Origin: DATAEG01 sp963703085
Lineage (GTDB): Bacteria > Actinomycetota > Actinomycetes > Mycobacteriales > Jatrophihabitantaceae
Reading direction: 5' to 3'
Length of the DNA: 64,000 bases
Assembly: GCA_963703085.1 (NCBI GenBank)
Contig: OY969789.1
Coordinates: forward strand, 806,001-870,000
The notes below the pieces were generated by a model. The model had not been told where the DNA came from. It did not search any database and saw nothing but the letters and a program-made list of their open reading frames with translations. Each line of letters begins with the position of its first letter. The stretch's first letter is position 1. Below are positions 15,337-23,321 of the stretch, piece after piece. The position numbers and the translations under genes were made by a program.

Positions 15337-17925
15337 TCAGCCGTAGTGCACCGTGAGCTGCGTGTCGTGGCTGCCTCGGGCCACTGCGCTCAGCACCTCC
15401 CAGCCGCGTGCGGTCTGCACGACGCGGTACGACACGCGGTGGCCGTCGAGGCGGACAGCGGTGACGTGCTTACCGCCCGGCAGTACCGCGCCGATGGTCA
15501 GCTTCGCCGAGCCGTGTTGGCGCACCGTGGTGGTGAGCGTGTTCCCGCTTCGGTGCGCGGTCACATCCAGCGAGCTGCGACCCACCTGGATGTCGGTTCC
15601 GGAGACGACGCTCTGCCCGTTCGGGATTTGCGGCACCACCGCCACCGTGTTGCGGCCCATGTCCGGCGCCACCCCGAGTTCGTAGTGCACGACCGGCCAC
15701 AGCACGCCGTAGGTTCCCCACGCCTGCAGGCCGCTGGAGCGCTCGGTGAACAGCTTGTCGATGTTGGCACCGAAGTCCGGCGACGGCGAGATCTCCGGCA
15801 TCGCTCCGGGCGTCTCGGACACCGACGGGTCGACCTGCACCCGGGCGATGTCGTCGGTGTACTGCTTGGTCTGGGTGCTGCCCATCCGCCCGAGGGCAGC
15901 CTCGGCCACGGCCATGATCGACGTGCCCAGCGTGAACACCTCGCGGTCGCTCGGAGCCGAGGATGTGCTCGAGTCGCAGGTGGGTCCGGGATTTCCCTTC
16001 GGATCCGAGGTCGCACCCGTGCCGGTGTGGTAGAGCCCGGTCTGCCCGGTGTAGCAGGCGCGCTCGTGCTGCGCGACCGTCGTCACCGCGTCGTTCAGAG
16101 CGGCGAGCGGTCCGGCCGGGTTGCTGCCCGATGCGGGCAGCTCGGCCTCGACCGGCGTCAGGCCGATCCAGTACCGCTGGAAGATCTGGGCGTTGTCCGC
16201 GCCCAACGAGTCGGCATACGACTTCGTCGCCGATCCGTTCCACCAGGTCTTCTCGAAGCGCTGCTGCAGGTCCTTCGCCTTCGTCCGCGCCCAGCTCAAC
16301 GTCGCCGTGTCGCCCTTGCTGGCGGCCATGTCGGCCAGGTCGAGCAGTCCACGGATCGCGTAGACGGACACGTCCAGCTTCTCCGCGCCCATGCCGGCCC
16401 GCTCGACGTTGCCGGCGCCTTCCGGCCAGCCGTCCTTGTCCGCATCGAGCTGGCTGAAGACGTACTTGAGGTTGCGGACGGAGAACCCGTACATCGAGTC
16501 ACGGAAGGCGTTGTCGCCGGTCCACCGCCAGATGAGCGCAACCGTGCTCGGGAACTTCACCGTCTCGTCGGTGTTGCCCGGGTCGGAGTTCGCGCCGTAG
16601 TACACCGACCCGTCCGGTACCACTTCGTGCACGACCTTGCCGCTGCGCTGGTTCACCTTGTCGCTGATCTGCATGAGCGTGCGCAGATGGTTCTCGATCG
16701 AGGTGAACTGACCGGCCGCCACCGCAGCGAACGCGGTGTACTCCGCGTCCGTGCCGAACATCCACGGGTAGTCCGGCCATCCGGCGCCGATCCACTGCGC
16801 GGTGCCTTGCGTCGCGATCGGGGCCGCGTCGACGGTGCCGGCGTTCGTCACCCGCAGCTGCAGGTTCTTTGCCTCCTGGCGCGCATCGGCGAGGTTCTGC
16901 TTGCTCCACGCGATGCTCTGGGCGAGCTGCGGGTCCCCGGGCAGGCTGACGTTCGTCTGCTTGGCCAAGGCGTTGCGGCCGGCCACCTTCTGGGCGAGCA
17001 GCTTTGCCGGATCGGCGAGTGCGCGCTGCTGCATCGCCTTTGCCTCGCCGAGTCCGTTGTCCGAACCTCCGATGCTGAACCACACGGTGCGGGATCCGGC
17101 CGGGACGGTGACGTTGTACTGCAGTTGGCCGCCGGTGCCCTTGCCGTATGCAGTGTCATCGCACCGCGACGGTGTCGGCGGCGTGTTCGGGCCGGACGGG
17201 CCGCACTCGACGGCCGGGTCCTGGGGGCCGCGGAAGTCTGCCCCGAGCTGGTGGCCGGCCACCTTCAGCGTGGAACCGACCACGGCGGCGTAGTTGTGCG
17301 CGGTCGCAGTGGCCGTCGGGGGCGTACCGACTTCGCGGAACACCAGATTGCCGCCGGCATAGCTGCCGGTGTCAGGCAGGTTGAACGCGGTCTGGCTCGG
17401 CGTCGTCTCGCCCCACGGGTAGGCAAGCATGAGCTCGGAGTGCGCGTCCATCGTCAGGCTGATGGTGCGCTTCTTCGTGGAGCTCAGCGTCAACCCGATC
17501 AACCCGGCTCGGGTGCCGTCCGGTGCGAAGTCGGTGCGCTGGACCCGCACGCCACTGTGTCGGCCCAGATCCATCCGGGCATATCCCCAGCCGCTGGTGT
17601 ACTTCGCGGCGGTCAGCCAGTTGCCGTCGACACCGAACCACACCCCGTCCAGCAACTTGATCGGCATGCTCCAGAAGCCGCCCATCTCGCCGCGGGTGTG
17701 GAAACCCTCGGCCGGGTAGCTGCCGTCTTCCGCGCCGACCTCGTAGAAGCGGTCGCCGATGACGAATGAGCGCCGGTCGGCGAGCCGGCTCGTCGTGCTC
17801 AGCTCGACCGACCTCGCCAACGTCGCGGACTGCTTCCCCGGTGAGGCACCCGCCTGCGTCGCCACCGTCAGGGATATGGCCAGGACGCTGACGCTCAACG
17901 CGGAAAGGACGCGACGACGGCTCAT
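15337..17925 (-). CDS. Secreted (alpha/alpha)6-barrel glycosidase, family uncertain
   Basis: An 862-residue exported enzyme. The ATG at 17925, with a GGGAGG site just upstream, is preferred over an open extension to 18000 because it begins a Sec signal peptide 'MSRRRVLSALSVSVLAISLT' ending near 'QAGAS'. An N-terminal beta-sandwich (to about residue 330) precedes an alpha-toroid domain with 'YPWMFGTDAEYTAF', 'NTDETVKFPSTVALIWRW', 'DKDGWPEGAGNVE' and 'EKLDVSVYAIRGL', resembling GH15/GH63/GH78/GH133-like six-hairpin glycosidases. Acidic residues in the 'TDAEY', 'WPEG' and 'EKLDV' loops are candidate catalytic groups. Likely removes glucosyl- or rhamnosyl-type residues outside the cell; substrate unknown. 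Confidence 0.75.
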   Translation of the reverse strand: MSRRRVLSALSVSVLAISLTVATQAGASPGKQSATLARSVELSTTSRLADRRSFVIGDRFYEVGAEDGSYPAEGFHTRGEMGGFWSMPIKLLDGVWFGVDGNWLTAAKYTSGWGYARMDLGRHSGVRVQRTDFAPDGTRAGLIGLTLSSTKKRTISLTMDAHSELMLAYPWGETTPSQTAFNLPDTGSYAGGNLVFREVGTPPTATATAHNYAAVVGSTLKVAGHQLGADFRGPQDPAVECGPSGPNTPPTPSRCDDTAYGKGTGGQLQYNVTVPAGSRTVWFSIGGSDNGLGEAKAMQQRALADPAKLLAQKVAGRNALAKQTNVSLPGDPQLAQSIAWSKQNLADARQEAKNLQLRVTNAGTVDAAPIATQGTAQWIGAGWPDYPWMFGTDAEYTAFAAVAAGQFTSIENHLRTLMQISDKVNQRSGKVVHEVVPDGSVYYGANSDPGNTDETVKFPSTVALIWRWTGDNAFRDSMYGFSVRNLKYVFSQLDADKDGWPEGAGNVERAGMGAEKLDVSVYAIRGLLDLADMAASKGDTATLSWARTKAKDLQQRFEKTWWNGSATKSYADSLGADNAQIFQRYWIGLTPVEAELPASGSNPAGPLAALNDAVTTVAQHERACYTGQTGLYHTGTGATSDPKGNPGPTCDSSTSSAPSDREVFTLGTSIMAVAEAALGRMGSTQTKQYTDDIARVQVDPSVSETPGAMPEISPSPDFGANIDKLFTERSSGLQAWGTYGVLWPVVHYELGVAPDMGRNTVAVVPQIPNGQSVVSGTDIQVGRSSLDVTAHRSGNTLTTTVRQHGSAKLTIGAVLPGGKHVTAVRLDGHRVSYRVVQTARGWEVLSAVARGSHDTQLTVHYG

Positions 17926-18054
17926 GCTGCCTCCCGGGAGATGCTGGCGGACCACCGCCCTCATCGTTGCCCTATTGCGAACCCGGAGGCAACGCCTCAC
18001 TGTCGATTTCTCGCCGGCAGCCCCGGAGAGCGGCAGGTATGGGTCCGGCCGGAC

Positions 18055-18567
18055 TCAGAACAACCGTCCGGCCTTGACCAGCGCCGGTTCCTCCAGGTCC
18101 AACAGGAACTTCTTACGGTTCAGTCCGCCGGCGTACCCGGTGAGCTTGCCGTCCTTGCCGACGACTCGGTGGCACGGGATCACGATGGAGATCGGGTTGT
18201 GCCCGACGGCGTGGCCCACCGACTGCGCCAGTGCGCGGTCTCCCAGCCGCTGGGCCAGCTCGCCGTAGGTGGTCCGGGCGCCGTACGGGATCGCCTCGAG
18301 CATGGCCCAGACGCTGCGCTGGAAGGCGTCCCCGTCCGGCGCCGTCGGCAGTTCGAAGGTGACGCGGTTACCGTCCAGATATTCGAGTATCTGCGTGCGG
18401 GCGACGTCGAGCACCCCGTCCCGGCCGGCATCGACCGCCGGGCCGAACCCGGCACGATCCGGCTTGGTCCAGTGGTGCGGAAAGTAGACGCCGACCAAAC
18501 TGCCGCCTCGGGCGACGAGCGTCAGCCGGCCCAGTGCGGTGTCGACGAGGGTGTGACGGGTTGTCAT
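18055..18567 (-). CDS. ogt: O6-alkylguanine-DNA alkyltransferase (first copy)
   Basis: A 170-residue suicide DNA-repair protein. The methyl-acceptor motif 'IPCHRVVGKDGKLTGYAGG' and the helix-turn-helix with the arginine finger 'YGELAQRLGDRALAQSVGHA' are intact, as is the tyrosine of 'PYGARTTYGE'. The ORF is open far upstream, but ATG at 18567 starts the conserved 'TTRHTLVDTALGRLTL' beta strand. The gene is divergent from a sigma factor that is followed by a second ogt, with a shared region of about 200 bp. This suggests joint control in response to alkylation stress. Confidence 0.9.
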   Translation of the reverse strand: MTTRHTLVDTALGRLTLVARGGSLVGVYFPHHWTKPDRAGFGPAVDAGRDGVLDVARTQILEYLDGNRVTFELPTAPDGDAFQRSVWAMLEAIPYGARTTYGELAQRLGDRALAQSVGHAVGHNPISIVIPCHRVVGKDGKLTGYAGGLNRKKFLLDLEEPALVKAGRLF

Positions 18568-18766
18568 GTGTTTGCGTCCTTCCTGCCGACGGCCCGGTGC
18601 CGTCTCTGGGAAGACGTGTGACGCGACGCAAACGTGAGCCGGACGGGGATATTCCGCGCCGGCGCGGATACCGTCTGCACATCGTGTCCACCCGTGCCCT
18701 CTCGCTGACCCGCTGCGCTCCGGCGTGGCGATCTCACGAAACCGCGCGCCCGGCCGTCTACCCACT

Positions 18767-19294
18767 GTGACGCCGAAGCTTCCGTTCGAGACGGTCGTGT
18801 CCCGACACGGGGCGACGGTGCTCCGGGTCTGCCGCGCAGTGCTCGGACCCGTCGACGCGGACGACGCGTGGTCGGAGACATTTCTGGCGGCGTTGCGGGC
18901 CTACCCGGACCTACCCGCCGACGCGAACGTCGAGGCGTGGCTGGTCACGATCGCGCACCGCAAGGCGATCGACGTCACCCGGGCTGCGGCGCGACATGCG
19001 GTACCGACGGCAGAGCCTCCGGAGGTGCGGACGTCGCCGGCTGCTGACGCCGCTGACCTGGACCTCAGCCAGGCGCTGGCCCGGCTACCCGCCAAGCAGA
19101 AGCACGCCGTCGTCTATCACTACCTGGGTGGCCTGCGTTACGCGGAGATCGCCACCATCGTCGGCGGCACCGCCGACGCCGCCCGGCGGGCGGCGGCCGA
19201 TGGCATCGCGACCCTGCGCCGGACCTATCCCGCCGACCCTGCTCGAGCCACTGCCCGAGCCACTGCACGTAACGCTTCGCGAGGAGTCTCCTGA
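18767..19294 (+). CDS. Sigma-70 family (ECF-like) RNA polymerase sigma factor
   Basis: About 175 residues from a GTG at 18767 (an in-frame GTG at 18725 is possible). Region 2 reads 'LGPVDADDAWSETFLAALRA' with 'AWLVTIAHRKAIDVTRAAAR' (region 2.3/2.4), and region 4 'LPAKQKHAVVYHYLGGLRYA' plus 'AEIATIVGGTADAARRA'. The protein is short like ECF factors. No anti-sigma gene is adjacent. Its stop overlaps the following ogt start by one base (TGATG), so both are co-translated. Actinobacterial loci pairing a small sigma factor with Ogt proteins probably form an alkylation-response unit; the promoter it reads is not known. Confidence 0.8.
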   Translation: MTPKLPFETVVSRHGATVLRVCRAVLGPVDADDAWSETFLAALRAYPDLPADANVEAWLVTIAHRKAIDVTRAAARHAVPTAEPPEVRTSPAADAADLDLSQALARLPAKQKHAVVYHYLGGLRYAEIATIVGGTADAARRAAADGIATLRRTYPADPARATARATARNASRGVS

Positions 19295-19905
19295 TGACCA
19301 CGAACGACGTTTTTGCCGAGCTGACCCAGGCCTTCCCGGACACCCCGCACCGGCTGCGCGAACTGCACGACCAACTCGCCATCGACGCGCAGTCCAGCGG
19401 CGTCCTCGATGTCGCCTACCGCACCGTCGACTCCCCGGTAGGCACCCTGTTGCTTGCCGCCACCGAGCTGGGCCTGGTCCGGGTTGCGTTCAGCAACGAG
19501 AACCACGATGCGGTGCTGCAGAGCCTGTCCGTCAAGATCAGCCCCCGGATCCTCAGCGCGCCGGCCCGGCTGGACCCCGCGGTGCGCCAACTGGACGAGT
19601 ACTTCGCCGGTCGCCGGCGTGAGTTCGAACTCCCGCTCGACTGGCGGCTGTCCACCGGCTTCCGCAACACCGTCCTGCACCACCTGCCGGACATCGGCTA
19701 CGGCCACACGGCCACCTATGCCGCAGTGGCACAACTGGCCGGCAATCCGAAGGCCGTGCGCGCGGTGGGCAGCGCGTGCGCCACCAACCCGCTACCGGTG
19801 GTGGTGCCGTGCCATCGGGTGGTGCGCTCCGACGGCGGCATGGGCCAGTACCGCGGCGGTGTGGCGGCCAAGCACGTCCTGCTCGAGCTGGAGTCGGCCG
19901 CATGA
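19294..19905 (+). CDS. ogt: O6-alkylguanine-DNA alkyltransferase (second copy)
   Basis: A 203-residue alkyltransferase related to, but clearly diverged from, the copy at 18055-18567. The active-site motif is 'VPCHRVVRSDGGMGQYRGG', with 'YGHTATYAAVAQLAGNPKA' and 'RAVGSACATNPLPV' completing the DNA-binding domain. An N-terminal extension of about 45 residues ('MTTNDVFAELTQAFPDT') has no counterpart in the first copy. A GAGGAG ribosome-binding site precedes the ATG. It sits between the sigma factor and the 2OG oxygenase, in what looks like one operon. Confidence 0.9.
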   Translation: MTTNDVFAELTQAFPDTPHRLRELHDQLAIDAQSSGVLDVAYRTVDSPVGTLLLAATELGLVRVAFSNENHDAVLQSLSVKISPRILSAPARLDPAVRQLDEYFAGRRREFELPLDWRLSTGFRNTVLHHLPDIGYGHTATYAAVAQLAGNPKAVRAVGSACATNPLPVVVPCHRVVRSDGGMGQYRGGVAAKHVLLELESAA

Positions 19906-19948
19906 GGACACCCCACGACGACGGGGTCATCGCCTCGAAGGTTGAGCG

Positions 19949-20671
19949 ATGAGTCGCGCCCTATCGAGCTGGCCCGACCGGGTCGAGGCCGTGGACTGGA
20001 CACGAACCCGCGCTGACCTCGATAAGTTCGGGTGCGCACTGACCGGGCCGCTGCTCACCGCGGATGAGGCGGCCGACATCGCGAGGTTGTACCCCGACGA
20101 CTCGCGCTTTCGCGCCACCGTCACCATGGGTCGGCACCGATTCGGGGAGGGCGAGTACCGATACTTCGCCGAGCCGTTCCCCGCCGCGGTGGTGGAGCTG
20201 AAGCAGGCGTTGTACCCGAAGCTCTTACCGATCGCCCGGGACTGGTGGAGCAGGCTGGGCCGGGAGACGCCGTGGCCGGACACGCTCGACGAGTGGCTCG
20301 AGCAGTGTCACGAAGCCGGCCAGAGCAAGTCCACTCCGATCCTGCTCAAGTACGGCGAGGGTGACTGGAACGCGCTGCACCGCGATCTGTACGGCGACCT
20401 GGTCTTCCCGCTGCAGGTGGTGATCAACCTGAGTTCTCCTGGGGTGGACCACACCGGCGGGGAGTTCCTCCTCTACGAGCAGCGGCCACGGGCGCAGTCC
20501 CGGGGCACGGCCACACTCATTCCGCACGGGCATGGTCTCGTCTTCACCACCCGGGATCGTCCCGTCGAGTCCAAGCGCGGCTGGTCCGCCGCGCCGGTGC
20601 GCCACGGCGTGTCGGTCATCCGCTCCGGCCGGCGACTGACCCTGGCACTGGTCTTTCACGACGCCGCCTGA
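19949..20671 (+). CDS. 2-oxoglutarate/Fe(II)-dependent oxygenase
   Basis: A 240-residue dioxygenase of the prolyl-hydroxylase/AlkB-like double-stranded beta-helix fold. The iron-binding facial triad is readable as 'LHRDLYGDLVFPL' (H-x-D) and the distal His in 'VRHGVSVIRSGRR', whose Arg would bind 2-oxoglutarate. The segment 'GGEFLLYEQRPRAQS' is typical of this group. It lies 43 bp after ogt. Oxidative dealkylation of DNA or RNA bases is the natural guess from context. Sequence alone cannot separate an AlkB-type nucleic-acid substrate from a protein substrate. Confidence 0.8.
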   Translation: MSRALSSWPDRVEAVDWTRTRADLDKFGCALTGPLLTADEAADIARLYPDDSRFRATVTMGRHRFGEGEYRYFAEPFPAAVVELKQALYPKLLPIARDWWSRLGRETPWPDTLDEWLEQCHEAGQSKSTPILLKYGEGDWNALHRDLYGDLVFPLQVVINLSSPGVDHTGGEFLLYEQRPRAQSRGTATLIPHGHGLVFTTRDRPVESKRGWSAAPVRHGVSVIRSGRRLTLALVFHDAA

Positions 20672-20740
20672 CCGCCGCATCTCACCCCCGCGACGCGCGT
20701 CAAACCCCGCATCGAACACGGCGTCGGGCGCTGTGCGCGG

Positions 20741-21586
20741 TTACGGACCGAGGGCGATCCGCCGGGCCAGCAGCTCGGTCCAGCCATCGCCCGGCTTGGC
20801 GGTCTCGATCCACCAGGTCGCGCCCGCGTCGACATAGGCGGGCAGTTCGGCCGCCACCGACGCGGGATCCTCGGCCAGTTCGGCCCACACCGCGATCGTG
20901 TAGTCGTCCAGGGAACCGCGTTCGGCCAGGACGAGATCACGCACCGCGGCGGTCTGCTGCGCCGAAGGCCTGGTGAGCGCGCCGTCGACATAGGTGATCG
21001 GCACCGCACCGTCCCACCGGGCGGCGCGGCGCATCGGCGCTCGCGCCGGCCACACGCCGCCGACCCAGACCGGGATGCGCGGACGGCTGACCGGTCGCGG
21101 CAGGAAACGCACCTCGTCGAGCTGAAAGTGGGTGCCGGCGAACGACGTGATCGCGCCGCTCCACAGCCGGTCCAGGATCGCCAGGCTCTCATCGAGCCGC
21201 TCGGCCCGGCCGCGCACGTCGGACACCTCACCGAACCGCTCGAAGTCTCCCTGCGCGGGCGAACCCAACCCGACACCGAGCACGGTGCGCCCGGCGGCCA
21301 GCAGGTCGAGCGTGACCGTCTGCCGGGCGACCACCCAGGGACGGCGACGCGACAGCGGCGTGATCATCGGCCCGATCGTGATCCGCGAGGTGCGGGTCGC
21401 GAGAACGGCCATGACCAGCCACGGATCGACGGTCGGCGGGCCCTGGCCGTCGTTGGCGAAGAGCATGTGGTCCCAGACGAAGAATCCGTCGAAGCCCGCC
21501 TCTTCGGCGGCCACGCCGAGCTCGACGATCTCCATCGGGCTCTCGACGAAGCAGGGCGCAGCGACACCTCGGAACACTGCGCTCAC
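20741..21586 (-). CDS. LLM-class flavin/F420-dependent oxidoreductase
   Basis: A 281-residue luciferase-like monooxygenase-fold protein (TIM barrel). Recognisable are 'FDGFFVWDHMLF', 'RITIGPMITPLSRRRPWVVA', 'LGVGLGSPAQGDFERFGE' and 'RPRIPVWVGG'. GTG at 21586 overlaps the upstream stop (GTGA), which fixes the start. Members bind FMN or F420 and act on aldehydes, amines or heterocycles. As the last gene of the 15-kb minus-strand train it may oxidise or reduce a product released by TldD/TldE or by the dehydrogenases upstream. The reaction is unknown. Confidence 0.8.
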   Translation of the reverse strand: MSAVFRGVAAPCFVESPMEIVELGVAAEEAGFDGFFVWDHMLFANDGQGPPTVDPWLVMAVLATRTSRITIGPMITPLSRRRPWVVARQTVTLDLLAAGRTVLGVGLGSPAQGDFERFGEVSDVRGRAERLDESLAILDRLWSGAITSFAGTHFQLDEVRFLPRPVSRPRIPVWVGGVWPARAPMRRAARWDGAVPITYVDGALTRPSAQQTAAVRDLVLAERGSLDDYTIAVWAELAEDPASVAAELPAYVDAGATWWIETAKPGDGWTELLARRIALGP

Positions 21587-22452
21587 GCCACGTCCTGGTG
21601 CGCGAGCAGCTGCTCGCGGGTCACGCCGGTGTGCCCGGCAGCGTCGGCGTGGACAATGACCGCCGGAACCGGACCGCACAGCACCGGCATCAACCCGGGA
21701 CCGTGCCCGGGCTGCGGGCTGCTGCCGTGCACGATGATGCCGACGGTCAGCCAGCCCTTCCGGTAACCCGCGTTGTGCCGCACGTCGACATCCTCCAGCG
21801 CCACCAGGTCGCCGAGTCGCAGGCCCGGGACGTCGGCGGGCTGCACCTGCAGATCGAGATCCCACTGATGCGCCGGCCGGCCGACTCCGTTACCGGCCGT
21901 CGACGAGGGCAGCACCGCGCGCACCGAAGCGACAGCGGCATTCCGGGAGATGTCGATGGGCAGCAACGACAGGGCATCCGGCGAGACGTTCATCAGCAGC
22001 ACGCCGGCGCCGTGCAACGCCGCCGGTGACTGCATCCCTTGCCCGAACGCGCGCACCGCAACGGCGTCACCGGGAGCGAGGGCCCCGAGCACCTCGTCGG
22101 CGAAGCAGGCGATGACCCGGCCTTCCTCGCCCCGCTTGCCGAGCACCACGCCGCGTTCGCCGGCTGCCGCCCCGCTACGGATCTCGACGGAGTTGCCGAG
22201 GCAGGCGAAGGAGGTCAGCGCGTGCCGCGCCGGCTGCTCCGCGTGCACCAGGCATGCACCCGGAGCGGCGTGGTCCGCGTCGGCGCCGAACACATCATCA
22301 CCGATCTGGACGCCGAGCACGATGCCTCCGTCGCCGGTGGGCACGTACGGCCGGCCGTCGCGATCGATCCGGTACGGCGAGCTGTCCAACTGGGGTGTTT
22401 CGACGACGCCGGCCAGATTGATGGCCACCGGCTTCATGCGTAGATCGGTCAT
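21583..22452 (-). CDS. DUF4438 protein, second tandem copy
   Basis: A 289-residue protein that I place in DUF4438 by its 'DGRPYVPTGDGGIVLGVQ' and 'GDDVFGADADH' start, the central 'FACLGNSVEIRSG' and 'GDAVAVRAFGQGMQ', and a C-terminal 'GYRKGWLTVGIIVHGSS' with 'GHGPGLMPVLCGP'. It is a homologue of the next gene upstream, and both keep the same motif order. No signal peptide or membrane segment is seen. Conserved Asp/His groups (GDD, ADH, HGxG) suggest a metal or small-ligand site, but I know of no established function. It is coupled by 4-bp overlaps on both sides. Confidence 0.75.
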   Translation of the reverse strand: MTDLRMKPVAINLAGVVETPQLDSSPYRIDRDGRPYVPTGDGGIVLGVQIGDDVFGADADHAAPGACLVHAEQPARHALTSFACLGNSVEIRSGAAAGERGVVLGKRGEEGRVIACFADEVLGALAPGDAVAVRAFGQGMQSPAALHGAGVLLMNVSPDALSLLPIDISRNAAVASVRAVLPSSTAGNGVGRPAHQWDLDLQVQPADVPGLRLGDLVALEDVDVRHNAGYRKGWLTVGIIVHGSSPQPGHGPGLMPVLCGPVPAVIVHADAAGHTGVTREQLLAHQDVA

Positions 22453-23321
22453 GCGGGCGTCTCCATCCGCGCGAAGGCAGTGCGCAGGTTCGCGTCAGGA
22501 TCGTCATACACATCGAAGGCCGCGGCCGGTCCGCTGAGTAGCGAACTGGGCCCCGGTCCGTGGCCGAACAACCGGCAGTGCCCGGTGCTGATCACGCCGA
22601 TGGTCAGGTAGCCAGGCCGATAACCCCGGCCGAACCGGTGGTCCTGGTCCGCGAGCACCACGAGATCGCCCACCCGCAACGACTCCAACCCCAGCGACAG
22701 GTCGTGGCCCTGACCGGCGTAGGCGCCCATGAGATCGGTGTTCGCGTACTCCGACACCATCCCCGCACCGGCGCCGACCGCCGCCGCCGGCACTCGCACC
22801 GCGACGCCCACCCGCAACCGGCCGTCCGGCCCGGTCTCGACGCCCAGCGCCGCCAGCAGATCGGGATCGGTGTTCTTCACCACCACGTCGGGATGCCGGG
22901 CCAGCTGCAACCCCTGGCCGTAGGCGTGCACCGCCACCGCGTCGCCCGGACAGACCCGCGCCAGGGCCTCCTCGGCGAGGTCGGCCAATACGTAGGCGTG
23001 CTGACCGATCACCCGCCCGCGCGCGCCCGCGCCGGGGCCGCTGCGCACCGTCACCACATTGCCGACGCAGGCGAGGAATTGCAGTGCGTAGTTGGCGCCG
23101 GCCTCTCGATGCCTGATCGACAGGCCGGGTTCCAGATGATCGGCGGCGTACCCGGTGGCATCGTCGCCGGGATGCACCCCCAGCGTCACCCCGCCCATCC
23201 CGGGGAGCAGGAACGGTCGGCCGTCGGCATCGACGCGATAGGCGTGCCGGTCGGCCAACGGCGGCCACACCTCGCCGAGCAAGGGTTGGCGGACCAGCCG
23301 GTCGGCGTTCGAAGCGATCAT
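22449..23321 (-). CDS. DUF4438 protein, first tandem copy
   Basis: A 290-residue paralogue of the downstream gene. Shared landmarks are 'DGRPFLLPGMGGVTLGVHPG', 'GDDATGYAADHLEPG', 'FLACVGNVVTVRSGPG', 'GDAVAVHAYGQGLQ', 'GDLVVLADQDHRFGRGYRPG' and 'GHGPGPSSLLSGP'. The ATG at 23321 overlaps the TldE stop by 4 bp. An open extension to 23384 is therefore not used. The tandem pair may form a heteromer, in the way TldD and TldE do. The function is unrecorded to my knowledge. Its fixed place behind TldDE suggests a role in the same processing step. Confidence 0.75.
   Translation of the reverse strand: MIASNADRLVRQPLLGEVWPPLADRHAYRVDADGRPFLLPGMGGVTLGVHPGDDATGYAADHLEPGLSIRHREAGANYALQFLACVGNVVTVRSGPGAGARGRVIGQHAYVLADLAEEALARVCPGDAVAVHAYGQGLQLARHPDVVVKNTDPDLLAALGVETGPDGRLRVGVAVRVPAAAVGAGAGMVSEYANTDLMGAYAGQGHDLSLGLESLRVGDLVVLADQDHRFGRGYRPGYLTIGVISTGHCRLFGHGPGPSSLLSGPAAAFDVYDDPDANLRTAFARMETPA

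Noticed and set aside
14740..17769. A 1,009-codon open frame on the plus strand
   Set aside because: It lies antisense to the secreted glycosidase and GGR genes, is extremely Arg/Gly/Ala/Ser rich, and has no recognisable domain. It arises from high G+C codon use on the other strand.
17980..17996. GAGGC-AAC-GCCTC mini-hairpin upstream of the glycosidase
   Set aside because: Five-bp stem expected by chance at this base composition; no regulatory context.
17925..18000. N-terminal extension of the glycosidase to 18000
   Set aside because: The extension is Arg-rich and precedes a strong ribosome-binding site and a standard signal peptide beginning at 17925.
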